DNA of 64,000 nucleotides from Prevotella sp. (lineage in GTDB: Bacteria; Bacteroidota; Bacteroidia; Bacteroidales; Bacteroidaceae). Each line of letters opens with the position of its first letter. Position 1 is the stretch's first letter. Shown here piece after piece: positions 52,113 to 62,400 of this stretch. Both the position numbers and the translations under genes were made by a program. The stretch is from assembly GCA_017554105.1 (NCBI GenBank), contig JAFZIY010000031.1, forward strand, positions 301,524-365,523, in the 5' to 3' direction. Under the pieces are notes generated by a model. That model was given only the letters and a program-made list of their open reading frames with translations. It did not search any database and was not told the origin of the DNA.

Positions 52113-53114
52113 ATGTCCCGAATATACCTTATTATAATAAGCGCACTACTACTCGCCTCGTGCTCCACACGAAGCGGGTGGTTTCGCATGGAGGGACATT
52201 TCCTGCACATGAACCAGGGACAACTGCTCGTTTACAGCACCGACGGTATGATAAACGGCATAGACACAATAAAAGTATCAGGCGGACGGTTCTCTTACGA
52301 GATACCATGCACCAAGCCAACGACACTGATGCTTGTCTTCCCTAACTTCTCTGAGCAACCTATCTTCGCCGAATCGGGGGAGGCGATAGACATCAGCGCC
52401 GACGCCTCACACCTTAAGATAATGGAGGTGAAAGGAACAAAGCAGAACGAACTGATGACCGACTTCCGACTGCAGACGGCACAGATGGCACCGCCCGACG
52501 TGCAGCATCATGCTGAACTGTTCATCAGCGACCACCTCGAATCCCCGGTAAGCGAATACCTCCTGAAGAGATATTTCATGATGTCCGCGAAACCCGATTA
52601 TGCCAAGGCCGACGCGCTGATAGACAAGATGATCGAAAAGCAGAAAGACAATGGCAACCTGCTGCGACTTAAGAACGACATCAAGAACATCAAGAACACG
52701 GGAACAGGAATGGCATTGCCCGAGATGTCTTTTGAAGGTATCAACGGACAGACGGTAAGCAGTGGCGACATGAAAGGACATGTGACCGTGATTATGACCT
52801 GCGCGACATGGGCTTACGAGAGCATGAACCAGTTGCGACAACTGAATAAGAAACGTAAGAGCATGGGCAACGCACTCAACGTGGTGGCCATATGCCTCGA
52901 CAGCAGTAAAGAACAGATGCAAAATGCCATTAAGCGTGACACCATCCCCTGGCCTGTCGTATGCGATGAGATGATGTTCGCAAGTCCTCTCGTTCCGAAA
53001 CTGGGAATCTATCACGTACCAGGAAATATCATACTCAACAAGCAAGGGCATGTTGTTGACCGTAATCTTGAGACACCGGCACTGCTGAGTAAGATAGACG
53101 AACTGGCGAAATAA
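52113..53114 (+). CDS. Thioredoxin-fold lipoprotein without redox motif
   Basis: A 333-residue lipoprotein from the ATG at 52113 (Cys17 in LASC); the frame is open further upstream but runs through CTAGA repeats. Residues about 25-110 resemble DUF4369, and about 205-330 a TlpA/AhpC-like thioredoxin fold (FEGINGQTVSSGDMKGHVTVIM, PWPVVCDE, VPGNIILNKQGHVVDR). Where a CxxC site would be, the sequence is TCATWAYES, with one Cys only, so disulfide exchange is unlikely. It sits between the OmpA/TPR lipoprotein and comF-like genes. Confidence 0.82.
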   Translation: MSRIYLIIISALLLASCSTRSGWFRMEGHFLHMNQGQLLVYSTDGMINGIDTIKVSGGRFSYEIPCTKPTTLMLVFPNFSEQPIFAESGEAIDISADASHLKIMEVKGTKQNELMTDFRLQTAQMAPPDVQHHAELFISDHLESPVSEYLLKRYFMMSAKPDYAKADALIDKMIEKQKDNGNLLRLKNDIKNIKNTGTGMALPEMSFEGINGQTVSSGDMKGHVTVIMTCATWAYESMNQLRQLNKKRKSMGNALNVVAICLDSSKEQMQNAIKRDTIPWPVVCDEMMFASPLVPKLGIYHVPGNIILNKQGHVVDRNLETPALLSKIDELAK

Positions 53115-53133
53115 CGGATAAATCAAAAAAAAG

Positions 53134-53823
53134 ATGCTGCGTCGCATACTTGATTTCATAGCACCCCGCCAGTGCAATATCTGCGGAAAGCGACTGGCAT
53201 ATAACGAAGAACTGATATGCGCGGCATGCAATATGCATTTGCCGCGCACTATGTTTAGTGCCAATGCCTACGACAACCCTATGGCACAACTGTTCTGGGG
53301 GCAGTTGCCCATAGAGCGTGCTGCAGCATGGTTTTACTTTGAGCCGCACTCCGAAGTCTCCAGGATGATTTACAAACTGAAATATGGCGACCGTCCTGAC
53401 TATGGCTGTTTGATGGGACAATATCTTGCAGAGGACTTCCAGAACGACGGTTTCTTCGACGGTATCGATGCTATAGTGCCGATACCGATATCAAGAAAGA
53501 GGAAACGGGGAAGGGGTTACAACCAATGCGAATACATAGCGAAGGGCATCGCCGAGGTGACTTCATTACCAGTACGCAAGGACATCGTGAAGCGTAAGTC
53601 GTTTCGTGAGAGTCAGACACACATGAACTGGTGGGAAAGACATGAGAATGTCGAGGATGCCTTCACGCTGAAAGACCCTGAATGGGTGAAAGGAAAACAC
53701 TTGCTTATCGTCGATGATGTGCTCACCACTGGAGCGACCATCCTCTCCTGCGCAAAGGAAATATGCCGTGAGGGCAACGTGAAGATAAGCATCGCCACTA
53801 TAGGGTTTGCGGGGAAACACTGA
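53134..53823 (+). CDS. ComF-family phosphoribosyltransferase-like protein
   Basis: A 229-residue protein with an N-terminal zinc-finger-like CNIC...CAAC and a C-terminal phosphoribosyltransferase domain with the PRPP motif LLIVDDVLTTGAT. In naturally competent bacteria ComF supports uptake of DNA, but in Bacteroidetes its role is not established. It follows the thioredoxin-fold gene by 19 nt. Confidence 0.9.
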   Translation: MLRRILDFIAPRQCNICGKRLAYNEELICAACNMHLPRTMFSANAYDNPMAQLFWGQLPIERAAAWFYFEPHSEVSRMIYKLKYGDRPDYGCLMGQYLAEDFQNDGFFDGIDAIVPIPISRKRKRGRGYNQCEYIAKGIAEVTSLPVRKDIVKRKSFRESQTHMNWWERHENVEDAFTLKDPEWVKGKHLLIVDDVLTTGATILSCAKEICREGNVKISIATIGFAGKH

Positions 53824-53833
53824 AATCACGTAT

Positions 53834-54292
53834 TTATTTTCTTCCAAAATCAGCGGGAATCTCACCCCATTTCGATGTCTCCCACTTGATGATAGGATTG
53901 TGGAAGTCGTGGGTGAGGAGCCATTTCTCAGCACGGAACAATATCTCGTAGAGTTTTTCTGTCTCAGGTGTATGCTCCAGTTTTGTCTTGCACTTACGTT
54001 TCTTCACCCACAAGATGGCATTATACGAGTCGCTGTAGATGGTCTTGTTAGGCATGCCACGCTGCCAGCAGAGTGCCAAGGCATGAACAATGGCGAGGAA
54101 CTCCCCGATATTATTAGTTCCCTTCATCGGTCCGAAGTGAAAGACCTTCTCACCCGTGGCAAGGTCGATACACTGATACTCCATAGGTCCTGGATTCCCT
54201 GAGCATCCTGCATCCACTGCCCATGCATCTGCCGTTACCTCCATCGGCAAGGGAAGCACCGTGTCATGTCTGTAATCTGGTGGGTTCTGCAT
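53834..54292 (-). CDS. Ribonuclease H-like protein
   Basis: A 152-residue protein from the ATG at 54292 (MQNPPDYRHD); the frame opens earlier at 54331 without support. The RNase H fold residues are Asp27 in AVDAGCSGNPGP, Glu64 in NIGEFLAI, Asp88 in IYSDSYNA, and a final Asp near the end in EIPADFGRK. This predicts cleavage of RNA in RNA-DNA hybrids. It converges with the comF-like gene. Confidence 0.88.
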   Translation of the reverse strand: MQNPPDYRHDTVLPLPMEVTADAWAVDAGCSGNPGPMEYQCIDLATGEKVFHFGPMKGTNNIGEFLAIVHALALCWQRGMPNKTIYSDSYNAILWVKKRKCKTKLEHTPETEKLYEILFRAEKWLLTHDFHNPIIKWETSKWGEIPADFGRK

Positions 54293-54463
54293 ATATCGTC
54301 GTTCTTTATTTCTAATGCAAAGATACAACATGTTTTTCGTAATAAGTCACTTTCCTTCTTTTTTTATAAATTATTTTGAACTTAAACAAAAATGTTATAC
54401 CTTTGCGAAGGGAAAAAGAGAGAGTGGAGAATTTAGAGTGTAGCACGAGTTCAACGTATTCTA

Positions 54464-54564
54464 TGTAGGGGCGAACCCCTGTGTTAGCCCGTATAGTCAT
54501 CGCAATTTATGTTCTCGCGTTATCTTCTACTCTTTGAGGGCTAACACTGGGGTTTGCCCCTACA
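54464..54564. repeat. 100-bp imperfect palindrome (MITE-like)
   Basis: The arm TGTAGGGGCGAACCCCTGTG...(54464-54490) pairs with 54538-54564; flanking bases (ACGAGTTC and GAACTTGT) extend the symmetry. There is no coding frame. It lies in the 345-nt gap between the RNase H-like and ADP-ribosylglycohydrolase genes. Confidence 0.88.
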
Positions 54565-54637
54565 AGAACTTGTAACATGGCTCATAGTGGTAATCATAAC
54601 TCTAAACTCTCATCTCTAAACTCTAAACTAAAAAAAT

Positions 54638-55432
54638 ATGTTAGGAGCAATCATTGGAGACATCGTAGGTTCGAGGTTTGAGTTCGGACCAGCGCCACAG
54701 GCAGGATTCACACTATTCACTCCTGACTGTAACTATACTGACGACACCATCTGTACCATTGCCATTGCAGATGCGATAATGAACCATCGTGACTACAGCG
54801 AGGCGTTGATTGACTGGTGCCGCCGCTATCCTGAGCCCATGGGTGGATACGGAGGTATGTTTGCCAAATGGGTGTTTGCCGACGAGCATAAGCCCTACGG
54901 CTCATACGGCAACGGCTCGGCAATGCGCGTGAGTCCCGTGGGATGGCTGTTCAACGACATCGACACGGTGATGGAAGAGGCAAAACGCTCTGCCGAGGTG
55001 ACCCATAACCACGAGGAAGGTATCCGCGGCGCCACATGCATCGCTACACTTATCTACTGGCTGCGCACAGTGAGAATAACAAAAGACGAGGTGGAGCACT
55101 CTATAAAAAGAAAGTTCGGCTATGACATCCCACCACTGAAAGACGTGATGCGCATCGGTTCGTTAGGACATTTCGATGGTACCTGTCAGGAGACGGTGCC
55201 TGCTGCAATAAGTTGCTTCCTTGAGAGTGACAGTTTCGAGGATGCCGTGCGCAAGGCGGTACTTGCAGATGGTGACACCGATACCAAGGCAGCAATAGCC
55301 GGTTCCATTGCCGAGTCATATTATGAAGTTCCCGACGAAATCATTGACAAAGCACTGAGTTTCCTTCCCAAGGACATGCTCGACATCGTAACACAATATT
55401 GTGACACGGTAATCAAGGTAATTGACAGTTGA
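54638..55432 (+). CDS. ADP-ribosylglycohydrolase family protein
   Basis: A 264-residue cytoplasmic protein of the DraG/ARH family, which removes ADP-ribose from proteins or other acceptors using two metal ions. The metal-binding motifs are visible: GDIVGSRFEF at the N-terminus, NYTDDTICT near residue 32, and DGDTDTKAAIAG near residue 211. The substrate is unknown and no ADP-ribosyltransferase is seen nearby. Confidence 0.92.
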   Translation: MLGAIIGDIVGSRFEFGPAPQAGFTLFTPDCNYTDDTICTIAIADAIMNHRDYSEALIDWCRRYPEPMGGYGGMFAKWVFADEHKPYGSYGNGSAMRVSPVGWLFNDIDTVMEEAKRSAEVTHNHEEGIRGATCIATLIYWLRTVRITKDEVEHSIKRKFGYDIPPLKDVMRIGSLGHFDGTCQETVPAAISCFLESDSFEDAVRKAVLADGDTDTKAAIAGSIAESYYEVPDEIIDKALSFLPKDMLDIVTQYCDTVIKVIDS

Positions 55433-55453
55433 TAATTGACAATTGATAAGGAT

Positions 55454-55495
55454 ACCCCACCCCTACCCCTCCCCTTCAAGGGGTGGGGGTGGGGA
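55454..55495. repeat. C/G-rich hairpin repeat
   Basis: CCCCACCCCTACCCCTCC...GGGGTGGGGGTGGGG is a member of the dispersed family and could act as a transcription stop before aroQ. Confidence 0.8.
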
Positions 55496-55532
55496 CTCAA
55501 AGTAATTCGTAATTCAAAACTCGTAACTCAAT

Positions 55533-55955
55533 ATGAAACTTCTGATTCTTAACGGACCAAACCTTAACCTGCTCGGTATTCGTGAGCCAGGCATCTACGG
55601 CAATGACAGCATGGACAGTTGTCTTGAGACTCTGCGCAAACAATTCCCTGACGTGGAAATAGAATACTTCCAAAGTAACGTCGAAGGAGAGATGATTGAC
55701 AAGATGCAGGAAGTGGGGTTCTCATACGACGGCATAATACTCAATGCCGGTGCATACACCCATACCAGCGTGGCACTGCACGACTGCATCCGTGCCATCA
55801 AGACCCCAGTCATTGAGGTGCATCTCTCCAATGTGCACGCACGCGAAGATTTCCGACACAAGTCAATGATCTCATCTGCCTGCAAGGGCGTCATCTGCGG
55901 CTTTGGCATGGATAGCTATAGACTGGCAGTATCTCATTTTGCTTTCGCAAAATGA
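55533..55955 (+). CDS. aroQ: Type II 3-dehydroquinate dehydratase AroQ
   Basis: Dehydrates 3-dehydroquinate to 3-dehydroshikimate in aromatic amino acid synthesis. It has 140 residues, typical length, with LNGPNLNLLGIREPGIYG (active-site loop and Tyr), NAGAYTHTSVALHD and EVHLSNVHAREDFRHKS. A C/G-rich repeat lies between it and the next gene. Confidence 0.96.
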   Translation: MKLLILNGPNLNLLGIREPGIYGNDSMDSCLETLRKQFPDVEIEYFQSNVEGEMIDKMQEVGFSYDGIILNAGAYTHTSVALHDCIRAIKTPVIEVHLSNVHAREDFRHKSMISSACKGVICGFGMDSYRLAVSHFAFAK

Positions 55956-55998
55956 CAAGAAATAATTCCTCCCCTCAGGGGGAGGTTAGGAGGGGGCT

Positions 55999-56628
55999 AT
56001 GTCCATCGAAAACTACATCCTTAACCACATCGACCCCGAAGGTGATTATCTCTATCGTCTCTGGCGAGCCACAAACGTGCATCTGCTACGCGGACGCATG
56101 GCAAGCGGGCATTTGCAGGGACGGTTGCTGAAGATGATTGTGGAGATGATTCGTCCGAAGAATATCCTTGAGGTGGGAACGTTCAGCGGTTACAGCGCCA
56201 TCTGCATGGCGGAGGGACTTGAGGAAGGTGGTCGTCTTTACACCTTCGAGATAAACGACGAGATGGAGGACTTTACACGTCCATGGATAGAAGGCTCGGC
56301 AGTGAGCGACAAGATAGAGTTTATCATCGGCGACGCCAACGTGGAGGCACCGAAAATGGGAATCACGTTCGACATGGCTTTCATCGATGGTGACAAGCGC
56401 ACCTATATAGAAACGTACGAGACGGTGATGCGACTGATACGACCTGGCGGCTTCATCCTCGCCGACAATACTTTATGGGACGGTCATGTGCTTGAACAGC
56501 CAAAACCTGCCGACCGCCAGACACAAGGCATCGAAGACTTCAACGACTACATAGCCCGCGATAACCGCGTGGAAAGGGTAATCCTCCCACTGCGCGACGG
56601 ACTGACAATCATTAGAGTTAGGAATTAG
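55999..56628 (+). CDS. SAM-dependent O-methyltransferase
   Basis: A 209-residue class I methyltransferase related to caffeoyl-CoA/catechol O-methyltransferases. ILEVGTFSGYSAICMAEGL forms the SAM-binding loop, DMAFIDGDKRTYIE supplies the metal-binding Asp, and FILADNTLWDG follows. The physiological substrate is unknown. It lies 43 nt after aroQ, separated by a C/G-rich repeat. Confidence 0.92.
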   Translation: MSIENYILNHIDPEGDYLYRLWRATNVHLLRGRMASGHLQGRLLKMIVEMIRPKNILEVGTFSGYSAICMAEGLEEGGRLYTFEINDEMEDFTRPWIEGSAVSDKIEFIIGDANVEAPKMGITFDMAFIDGDKRTYIETYETVMRLIRPGGFILADNTLWDGHVLEQPKPADRQTQGIEDFNDYIARDNRVERVILPLRDGLTIIRVRN

Positions 56629-56754
56629 GAGTTAGGAGTTAGGAGTTAGAAGTTAGGAGTTGTCGCCTGCGGCGATTATCAATTATAAATTATTAATTCT
56701 TCATCGCAGCGAAGCGAGAATAACTCAAAACTCGTAATTCCTAACTCCTAACTC
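56617..56754. repeat. Mirrored GGAGTTA tandem repeats
   Basis: Between the convergent methyltransferase and upp genes, 7-bp AGGAGTT units (56617-56660) face the complementary AACTCCT units (56735-56754). Together they can form a long hairpin and may terminate both genes. Confidence 0.75.
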
Positions 56755-57413
56755 TAAAGCTTTTCTCCATAGCAAAGGTCACCGGCATCGCCAAAGCCGG
56801 GAACGATATACTTATGCTCGTTCATTCCGGGGTCGATGGCGGCAGCCCATATAGTGGCGCGTTCCGACGGAAGAGCCTGCTTCACCACTTCTATTCCCTC
56901 GGGAGTGGCGATGACACATGCCACATGCACGCTCTTTGGTTTGCCATGCTTGATGATGGCCTCGTAGGCCGCAGCCATTGAACCGCCGGTGGCAAGCATC
57001 GGGTCGGCGATAATCAGAGTCTTTCCCTCCACCGAAGGACATGCGATGTACTCAGTGTGTATGCCCACCTCGGTATGCTCACGGTTGGTGTACATACGGA
57101 ATGCACTTACAAATCCGTTCTCGGCATGGTCGAAGACATTGAGAAAACCCTCGTGGAAAGGCAGTCCTGCACGCAGCACCGTTGCCACCACGATTTTGTC
57201 TTTCGGCAGTTGTAGATTTGCCGTTCCCAATGGAGTCTCCACAAACGAAGGTTCGTAAGTCAGTACTTTGGAAATCTCGTATGCCATCATCTCACCGATA
57301 CGCTGTACGTTATTACGGAACAGTGCGCGGTTCTTCTGATAGTCAATGTCTCGTATCTCTGCCAGATACTGGTTAAGCACAGAGTTTTGTTCTGAAAGGT
57401 TGATTGTTTCCAT
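56754..57413 (-). CDS. upp: Uracil phosphoribosyltransferase Upp
   Basis: Salvages uracil to UMP with PRPP. It has 219 residues with VVATVLRAGLPFHEGFLNVFDHAENGF, the PRPP loop IIADPMLATGGSM, and the C-terminal PGFGDAGDLCYGEKL uracil-binding region. It has its own consensus promoter. Confidence 0.95.
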   Translation of the reverse strand: METINLSEQNSVLNQYLAEIRDIDYQKNRALFRNNVQRIGEMMAYEISKVLTYEPSFVETPLGTANLQLPKDKIVVATVLRAGLPFHEGFLNVFDHAENGFVSAFRMYTNREHTEVGIHTEYIACPSVEGKTLIIADPMLATGGSMAAAYEAIIKHGKPKSVHVACVIATPEGIEVVKQALPSERATIWAAAIDPGMNEHKYIVPGFGDAGDLCYGEKL

Positions 57414-57437
57414 ATCGTATTCCTATTTATCTGGTTG

Positions 57438-57468
57438 CAAAGATAGTGCAAACCGAAGACAATGCAAA
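57438..57468 (-). promoter_or_regulatory. Promoter of upp
   Basis: On the minus strand TTTG (57468-57465), a 19-bp spacer and TATCTTTG (57445-57438) form a full consensus. Confidence 0.85.
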
Positions 57469-57506
57469 ATAAAAGCAGTTTTATTTTTATTGTTGAGGTG
57501 CAGCCT

Positions 57507-57598
57507 ATCTTCATGGAACGCAGTGACATAGAGTTACGAAAAAACGAGTGCAGAACAAAACAAACGTTTGTTTTTTATGCCGAGATAGAGTAACTTCA
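57507..57598 (-). repeat. Second, inverted copy of the pyrE-promoter element
   Basis: The sequence AGAGTTACGAAAAA, CGAGTGCAGAACAAAA and TTATGCCGAGAT is the reverse complement of the element at 38839-38928, with small differences in the central palindrome. Confidence 0.8.
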
Positions 57599-57651
57599 TG
57601 GCACAATGTGACATAAAGTACGATTAAGTGAGTGAAAAAACTATGTTTCCT

Positions 57652-58011
57652 TTTACAAAAACAGAAAAAACTCTTTTACCGATTTCCATCTTTCAGATTA
57701 TCGTTTGGCATTGATGTTGCCTGTCTGCAAACGAGTTTACGCCATTCACCACCAACACCAACCGTCGCATTCCATGCTGTGAAATCAGCAAAAGCAAAAA
57801 CAACGCTTACGCTAAAAACCGGCTGCGCATAAGCATACTATTGTTTTTTAGGTTTGAAAAACCGGTGTTTTCGCCCATATCAGTATGTAAAGCCTCGGAA
57901 GAGGCGAAGATACAAGGCAGGTGTTTTTCTGGAAATTAGTTTCCTAGGAAAAATAACTGGCTTGCATCTTATAAGGGCTGCAAGCACTTACATACTGACG
58001 TGGGAGTTCTT
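57652..58011 (+). repeat. 350-bp hairpin repeat, copy B
   Basis: Same organisation as copy A; the palindrome is at 57874-58004. The insert between the two conserved parts differs (a CCGGT palindrome instead of the C/G-rich segment). The GxxExxY gene follows 83 bp downstream. Confidence 0.9.
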
Positions 58012-58094
58012 TGTGTTTTTGTTTCTCTTCTATAAGACGCAATAAAAGCACATAGTATAACGTTTAAATACTGAATACAATCAATATTGCGATT

Positions 58095-58538
58095 ATGACC
58101 TACAACATTGCAAAGCTTGCAGACTTCAATCCTGCCCTTGCGACAGAACTCAAGAACTACTGCTATACAATTGTCGGCTTATGTCAGCAGGTTCATCGTG
58201 AAATGGGACCTTTCCTGAACGAATACATGTATCAGGAAGCCTTGGATATATCTCTTGAAGAGAACAACATAGAGAGGGTGAAGGAATATTATTTCTCCGT
58301 AACCTATCATGGGAGACAAATAAGGCACAAACACTATGTCGATTTCCTTGTCAACAAAGATGTTCTGATAGAGTGCAAAGCTGTTGAATGCCTTGGAACA
58401 GAGCAGCGTCAGCAACTGTGGAACTATATGAGGCTGACAAATGTGTGTATAGGAATATTATACAACTTTGCTCCAGTACACGACCAGTGTGAACGTTATT
58501 ACTTAGATAAGGAAACAGGGAACATGTATATGTTCTAA
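58095..58538 (+). CDS. GxxExxY-family protein (PD-(D/E)XK-like)
   Basis: This 147-residue protein carries the family motif as GPFLNEYMYQEAL, followed by a nuclease-like core VDFLVNKDVLIECKAVE (Asp...Glu-x-Lys) and a C-terminal QLWNYMRLTNVCIGILYNF. GxxExxY proteins are widespread in environmental and gut Bacteroidetes; their biochemical role is not established, though the fold suggests a nuclease. It is flanked by direct copies of the 350-bp hairpin repeat, copy C beginning 23 bp after its stop, so it may have moved with the repeats. Confidence 0.92.
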   Translation: MTYNIAKLADFNPALATELKNYCYTIVGLCQQVHREMGPFLNEYMYQEALDISLEENNIERVKEYYFSVTYHGRQIRHKHYVDFLVNKDVLIECKAVECLGTEQRQQLWNYMRLTNVCIGILYNFAPVHDQCERYYLDKETGNMYMF

Positions 58539-58561
58539 AGTAAACTTGACTCTGTGTTTTG

Positions 58562-58914
58562 GTTTACAAAAACCAGAAAAACTCTTTTACCGATTTCTAT
58601 CTTTCAGATTATCGTCTGGTATTGATGTTGTCTGTCTGTAAACGAGTTTAAACCATTCACCATCAACACCAACCGTCGCATTCCATGCTGTGAAATCAGT
58701 AAAAGCAAAAACAAAGAAAAAGCCCCTCTCTGCGGGAGAGGGGATGGGGTGAGGTTGTTTTTACTGTTTTTGCCCATGTCAGTATGTAAAGACTCGGGAA
58801 GAGGCGAAGATACAAGGCAGATGTTTTTATCTGGAAATTAGTTTCCAAGGAAAAATAACTGGCTTGCATCTTATAAGGGCTGTAAGCACTTACATACAGA
58901 CATGGGAGTTTTTT
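58562..58914 (+). repeat. 350-bp hairpin repeat, copy C
   Basis: Left part 58562-58715, a C/G-rich insert at 58723-58754 that is the exact inverse of the insert in copy A, and the palindrome at 58773-58906. Confidence 0.9.
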
Positions 58915-59108
58915 AGGTTTTTTGTTTTTTTCATTCATGCGAAAATTTTCGCAACGAAGTTTTTCGCATAACACGTTCTTTCATCAATTTCTATGTATCC
59001 TACATTGCACGAAGTGTCTATTGTTTCAGTTTATGAAGAGAAAAAGTGTCTAGTTTATTTTGCTTTTAAAAGCCCATCCCTTCGGGAGGGGTTTAGGGTG
59101 GGTCTGTC

Positions 59109-59213
59109 TTACACGCCGCTTGTAATCTCCTTACCAGCCATTGGTAACCGTCTTACCAGATACTGGTAACGGCATTACCAGCCATTGGTAATCGCCTTAC
59201 CAGCGGCTGGTAA
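59109..59213. repeat. Array 2 of five 17-bp palindromes, 22-bp period
   Basis: Units start at 59109 (degenerate), 59131, 59153, 59175 and 59197. The order of core sequences parallels array 1 at 13717-13821. It lies about 70 bp upstream of the -7 box of the next gene. Confidence 0.9.
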
Positions 59214-59281
59214 CAAGACGGATGAACTTTAAAAGATGTTAAATAAACCAAAATACTTATATATAATAGGTATAATAGTGT

Positions 59282-59289
59282 TACCTTTG
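59282..59289 (+). promoter_or_regulatory. Probable -7 box of the large surface protein gene
   Basis: TACCTTTG; no convincing -33 box at the right distance. The leader to the ATG at 59403 is about 105 nt. Confidence 0.55.
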
Positions 59290-59402
59290 CAGTCCAAACT
59301 CTGTAAATACTGATTGTATTGTTTTATTGAGATATTGCAAATGCTCTATTTCATATACTGCTGAAACAAAATAGCTCAAATTCAAATAACAAAATATTCA
59401 TT

Positions 59403-62400
59403 ATGAAAAAATCAATTACTAAGACTATTACCTCAAAACTATTTGAGGGAAGCGTTTCGCGTAAAAGGGTCGCCCCAATGCAAGCATCCCTTGTATTGGC
59501 GTTGTTGCTCTGCTTGCTGATGCCACAAGGGGTGAAAGCAGCTCTTGTAACTGATGCATATTATGATTTCAAAGGTTCTATTGATGCTGGAGACACCCAA
59601 GTCACTTTGTCAGGTAATTTTGATGAAACTTACACAGGATGCCAATACTTTTCAAAGATTGGAAACGTTAATAACCCAGGAAGACTCGCCTGTGGAGATG
59701 ATAGAGGTGTTTGGGATGGCAAATGGATATTGACGGAAAGCCACAAATTGGGTTTATATGCCCTTACCGGTGGTACAAGACAATTTTTAGTTAGTCAACT
59801 TTCCAAAGGAAGTATTGTTACTTTTGATGTTGTTGATACAAGTGATAATCCTCAAACAATAAGTCTTGTATCTAACAACGCAACCGCAGTAGGTAATAAA
59901 TTTTCCATGACACAAAGTGGTGTTCTGGTGGTTGGTATTCCAAGATATTATAGTATAAAGACCATCACTATCCAACACGATGATGCAGGTTCTTACAGTT
60001 ACGACCCAGCCAAAGAGGTTTACGATCTTACACAAGTAGCTTCGGGAGGGCTTGCAAGCAATAATCTTGCAGCGGCAGATTATCAGTTAGGTGATGGAAC
60101 TGCTCAGTATCTCACCAATCTGAATGGCATGGCTGCCAACAATAGAATTACTGTTACAGGAACCAATGACTGGATTTTTGACGGTGGCTTGAAGAACAAT
60201 ACAGACTGGACTGTTCTCAATTTGTCTATATCTAATTTGCTGGCAGAAGACCGCGTTAGAATTATTTACCAGAATGGTAACGGAAACTATGGAGGAAACC
60301 AGTTGAATTTCGGCAGTGATACCCAAAATGGTTCTTCCGTGTTGAATAGTGCTGCATTTAAGGATACCGATAAAGACGGTGAACTGGACGAAGACGAACA
60401 CATGATTACAAGAGATGAAGCTGTTGAGAGTGGTGTCTACTACACCATGACAGAGGACGGCCATCTTGATCTTATTGTCTTCCCAGGAGTGAAAATCACC
60501 AAGATAGAGATTTACAGCGACCACCAGGCCGTAATGCTCGACCGTTACAACGGTTCTGCCGCAACAGGCTACACGGCTTATTTCTCGGAGACTGGTCAGT
60601 TGTTGGCCAAGGAACACATTGTTCCCGGCGGTCTGAATGTGTATGTTGGTAATAGTGATGACACCCAGCATGCAGAGGTCGTTATGTCTGACCGAGGTCC
60701 TGTTTCCTTTGTTTACGACCAAGGACATTACAAGATGGCCAGACAGTCAGGCAACAGTATGAATGTAGACGATGCTATTCCTGCAACGGGTACGTTCTAT
60801 AAGTTTATCCCAGAAGTTGATGGATACATGTCCATGAATTTCAAGGCGGTTAGCATAAGATATGCTAATTATTGGAATGGAAATGGTCAATCTGATGGGA
60901 ATGAACAAATAAAGAACCAGTCTTGTCCATATTATCTGATGCAATTAAATGGAAATACTTTTGGAAAGTATGTTCATCCAAATGGTAATACAGAGAATGG
61001 ACGTACTCTTAATAATGGTGCAAGTGGAAGCTTTAATAATATTCGAGTAGAAGCTGGTAAGACCTACTATATGTATGGTTGGTGGAATGCTTCTTCAGAT
61101 CTTGGTAATGAGAATGTCAGTTGTGGTGTTGCTCATCTCATTGACGTTACCTTCATTCCCGACAACATGGTTACTCCGCTGGCTAAGTGGGTAGCCAGCA
61201 GCACAGCATCTGATGAAGATTTGGCTGACGTTACAGGATTCACAACTAACGATCTTCATATCAAGAAGTTGTCGGATAATATCACAGGTTGCGAACCATA
61301 TATTGAAGGCGGCAAGCTGAAGATTAGAAATATCACTTTTGCCGATGGAGCAAATCCTGGCGGTACCATCTTGATTAAGCTTGGCGATCCAGGCAACGAT
61401 GCTAACCCAGTTTTCGCCTATACGATTGCTTATGATGCAAGCTGGCAATCAAGCAATTGGACAGACAACAGCCGCAGCGAAGGACATACTTGGGACTTCT
61501 CAACAAATCCGCTTAGAGGTTTGGATTGGACCGACACAAGCGGTCAGGCCGACGATGTAGATTTCGGAACGGAAGCAGGTCCTGGTTTGCTTTACGATGA
61601 GATGCACGAATCGAACCCCGACGGAACTGTTCACTCTGACTGGATGAAGACCTGGCGCGTAATCAACGGTTCAGGCATTGGCACCCACGACCTGATGTTC
61701 CTGAACAAGTACGACATGGAGGGCGACAACGCCGACATGATGTGGGACACCGAAGGAATTATCATCAACACTTCTTCTAACCAGAGCTGTATCAACAACG
61801 AGTTTGGTAGTGTCGTTGACCATAGTAAAACAGGTACTCGCAACGATCCCGACCGTTATGTGGGTATCCTGCCTGGCGGTTCGTTTACCATTCCTGCATT
61901 AAAGGCTGGCGACCGCGTATGCATCTTTATGGGCAGTGGTGATGGTAGCGGTGCCGATGCCTGCAGATTCAACATTACTGGCGCCCTCGATGCCATCGGA
62001 CAGACAATTTCTTCTACTGACATCTACAATGCCGGCGGTTCGCATTGGCAGTATAACATGGGAAATGAAAGCCGATATCGCGGTGCTTACCAGTTCATTT
62101 CCACAGGCGGCGATATGACGTTCACAATGAACGGTGGATCGATGACTAAACTCTACTCCATCACGATTTACACAGGTGTAAAGTCTGCCACCAATGATGC
62201 TACGAAATATAATTATGATATGAGTTATAACGGTGATGAATACATAGCTTCGAATAATGCATGGTATATGTATAATGATTATCGTACAGAAACACCAGCT
62301 CGCAGCGTCTACACCGTGCACTACCGTGGTAAGGGTGAGAGACTTAAGACTCCAGTTGTCCTTTATAAGAGCGGAAACATCAACACGGACGCTGACCATC

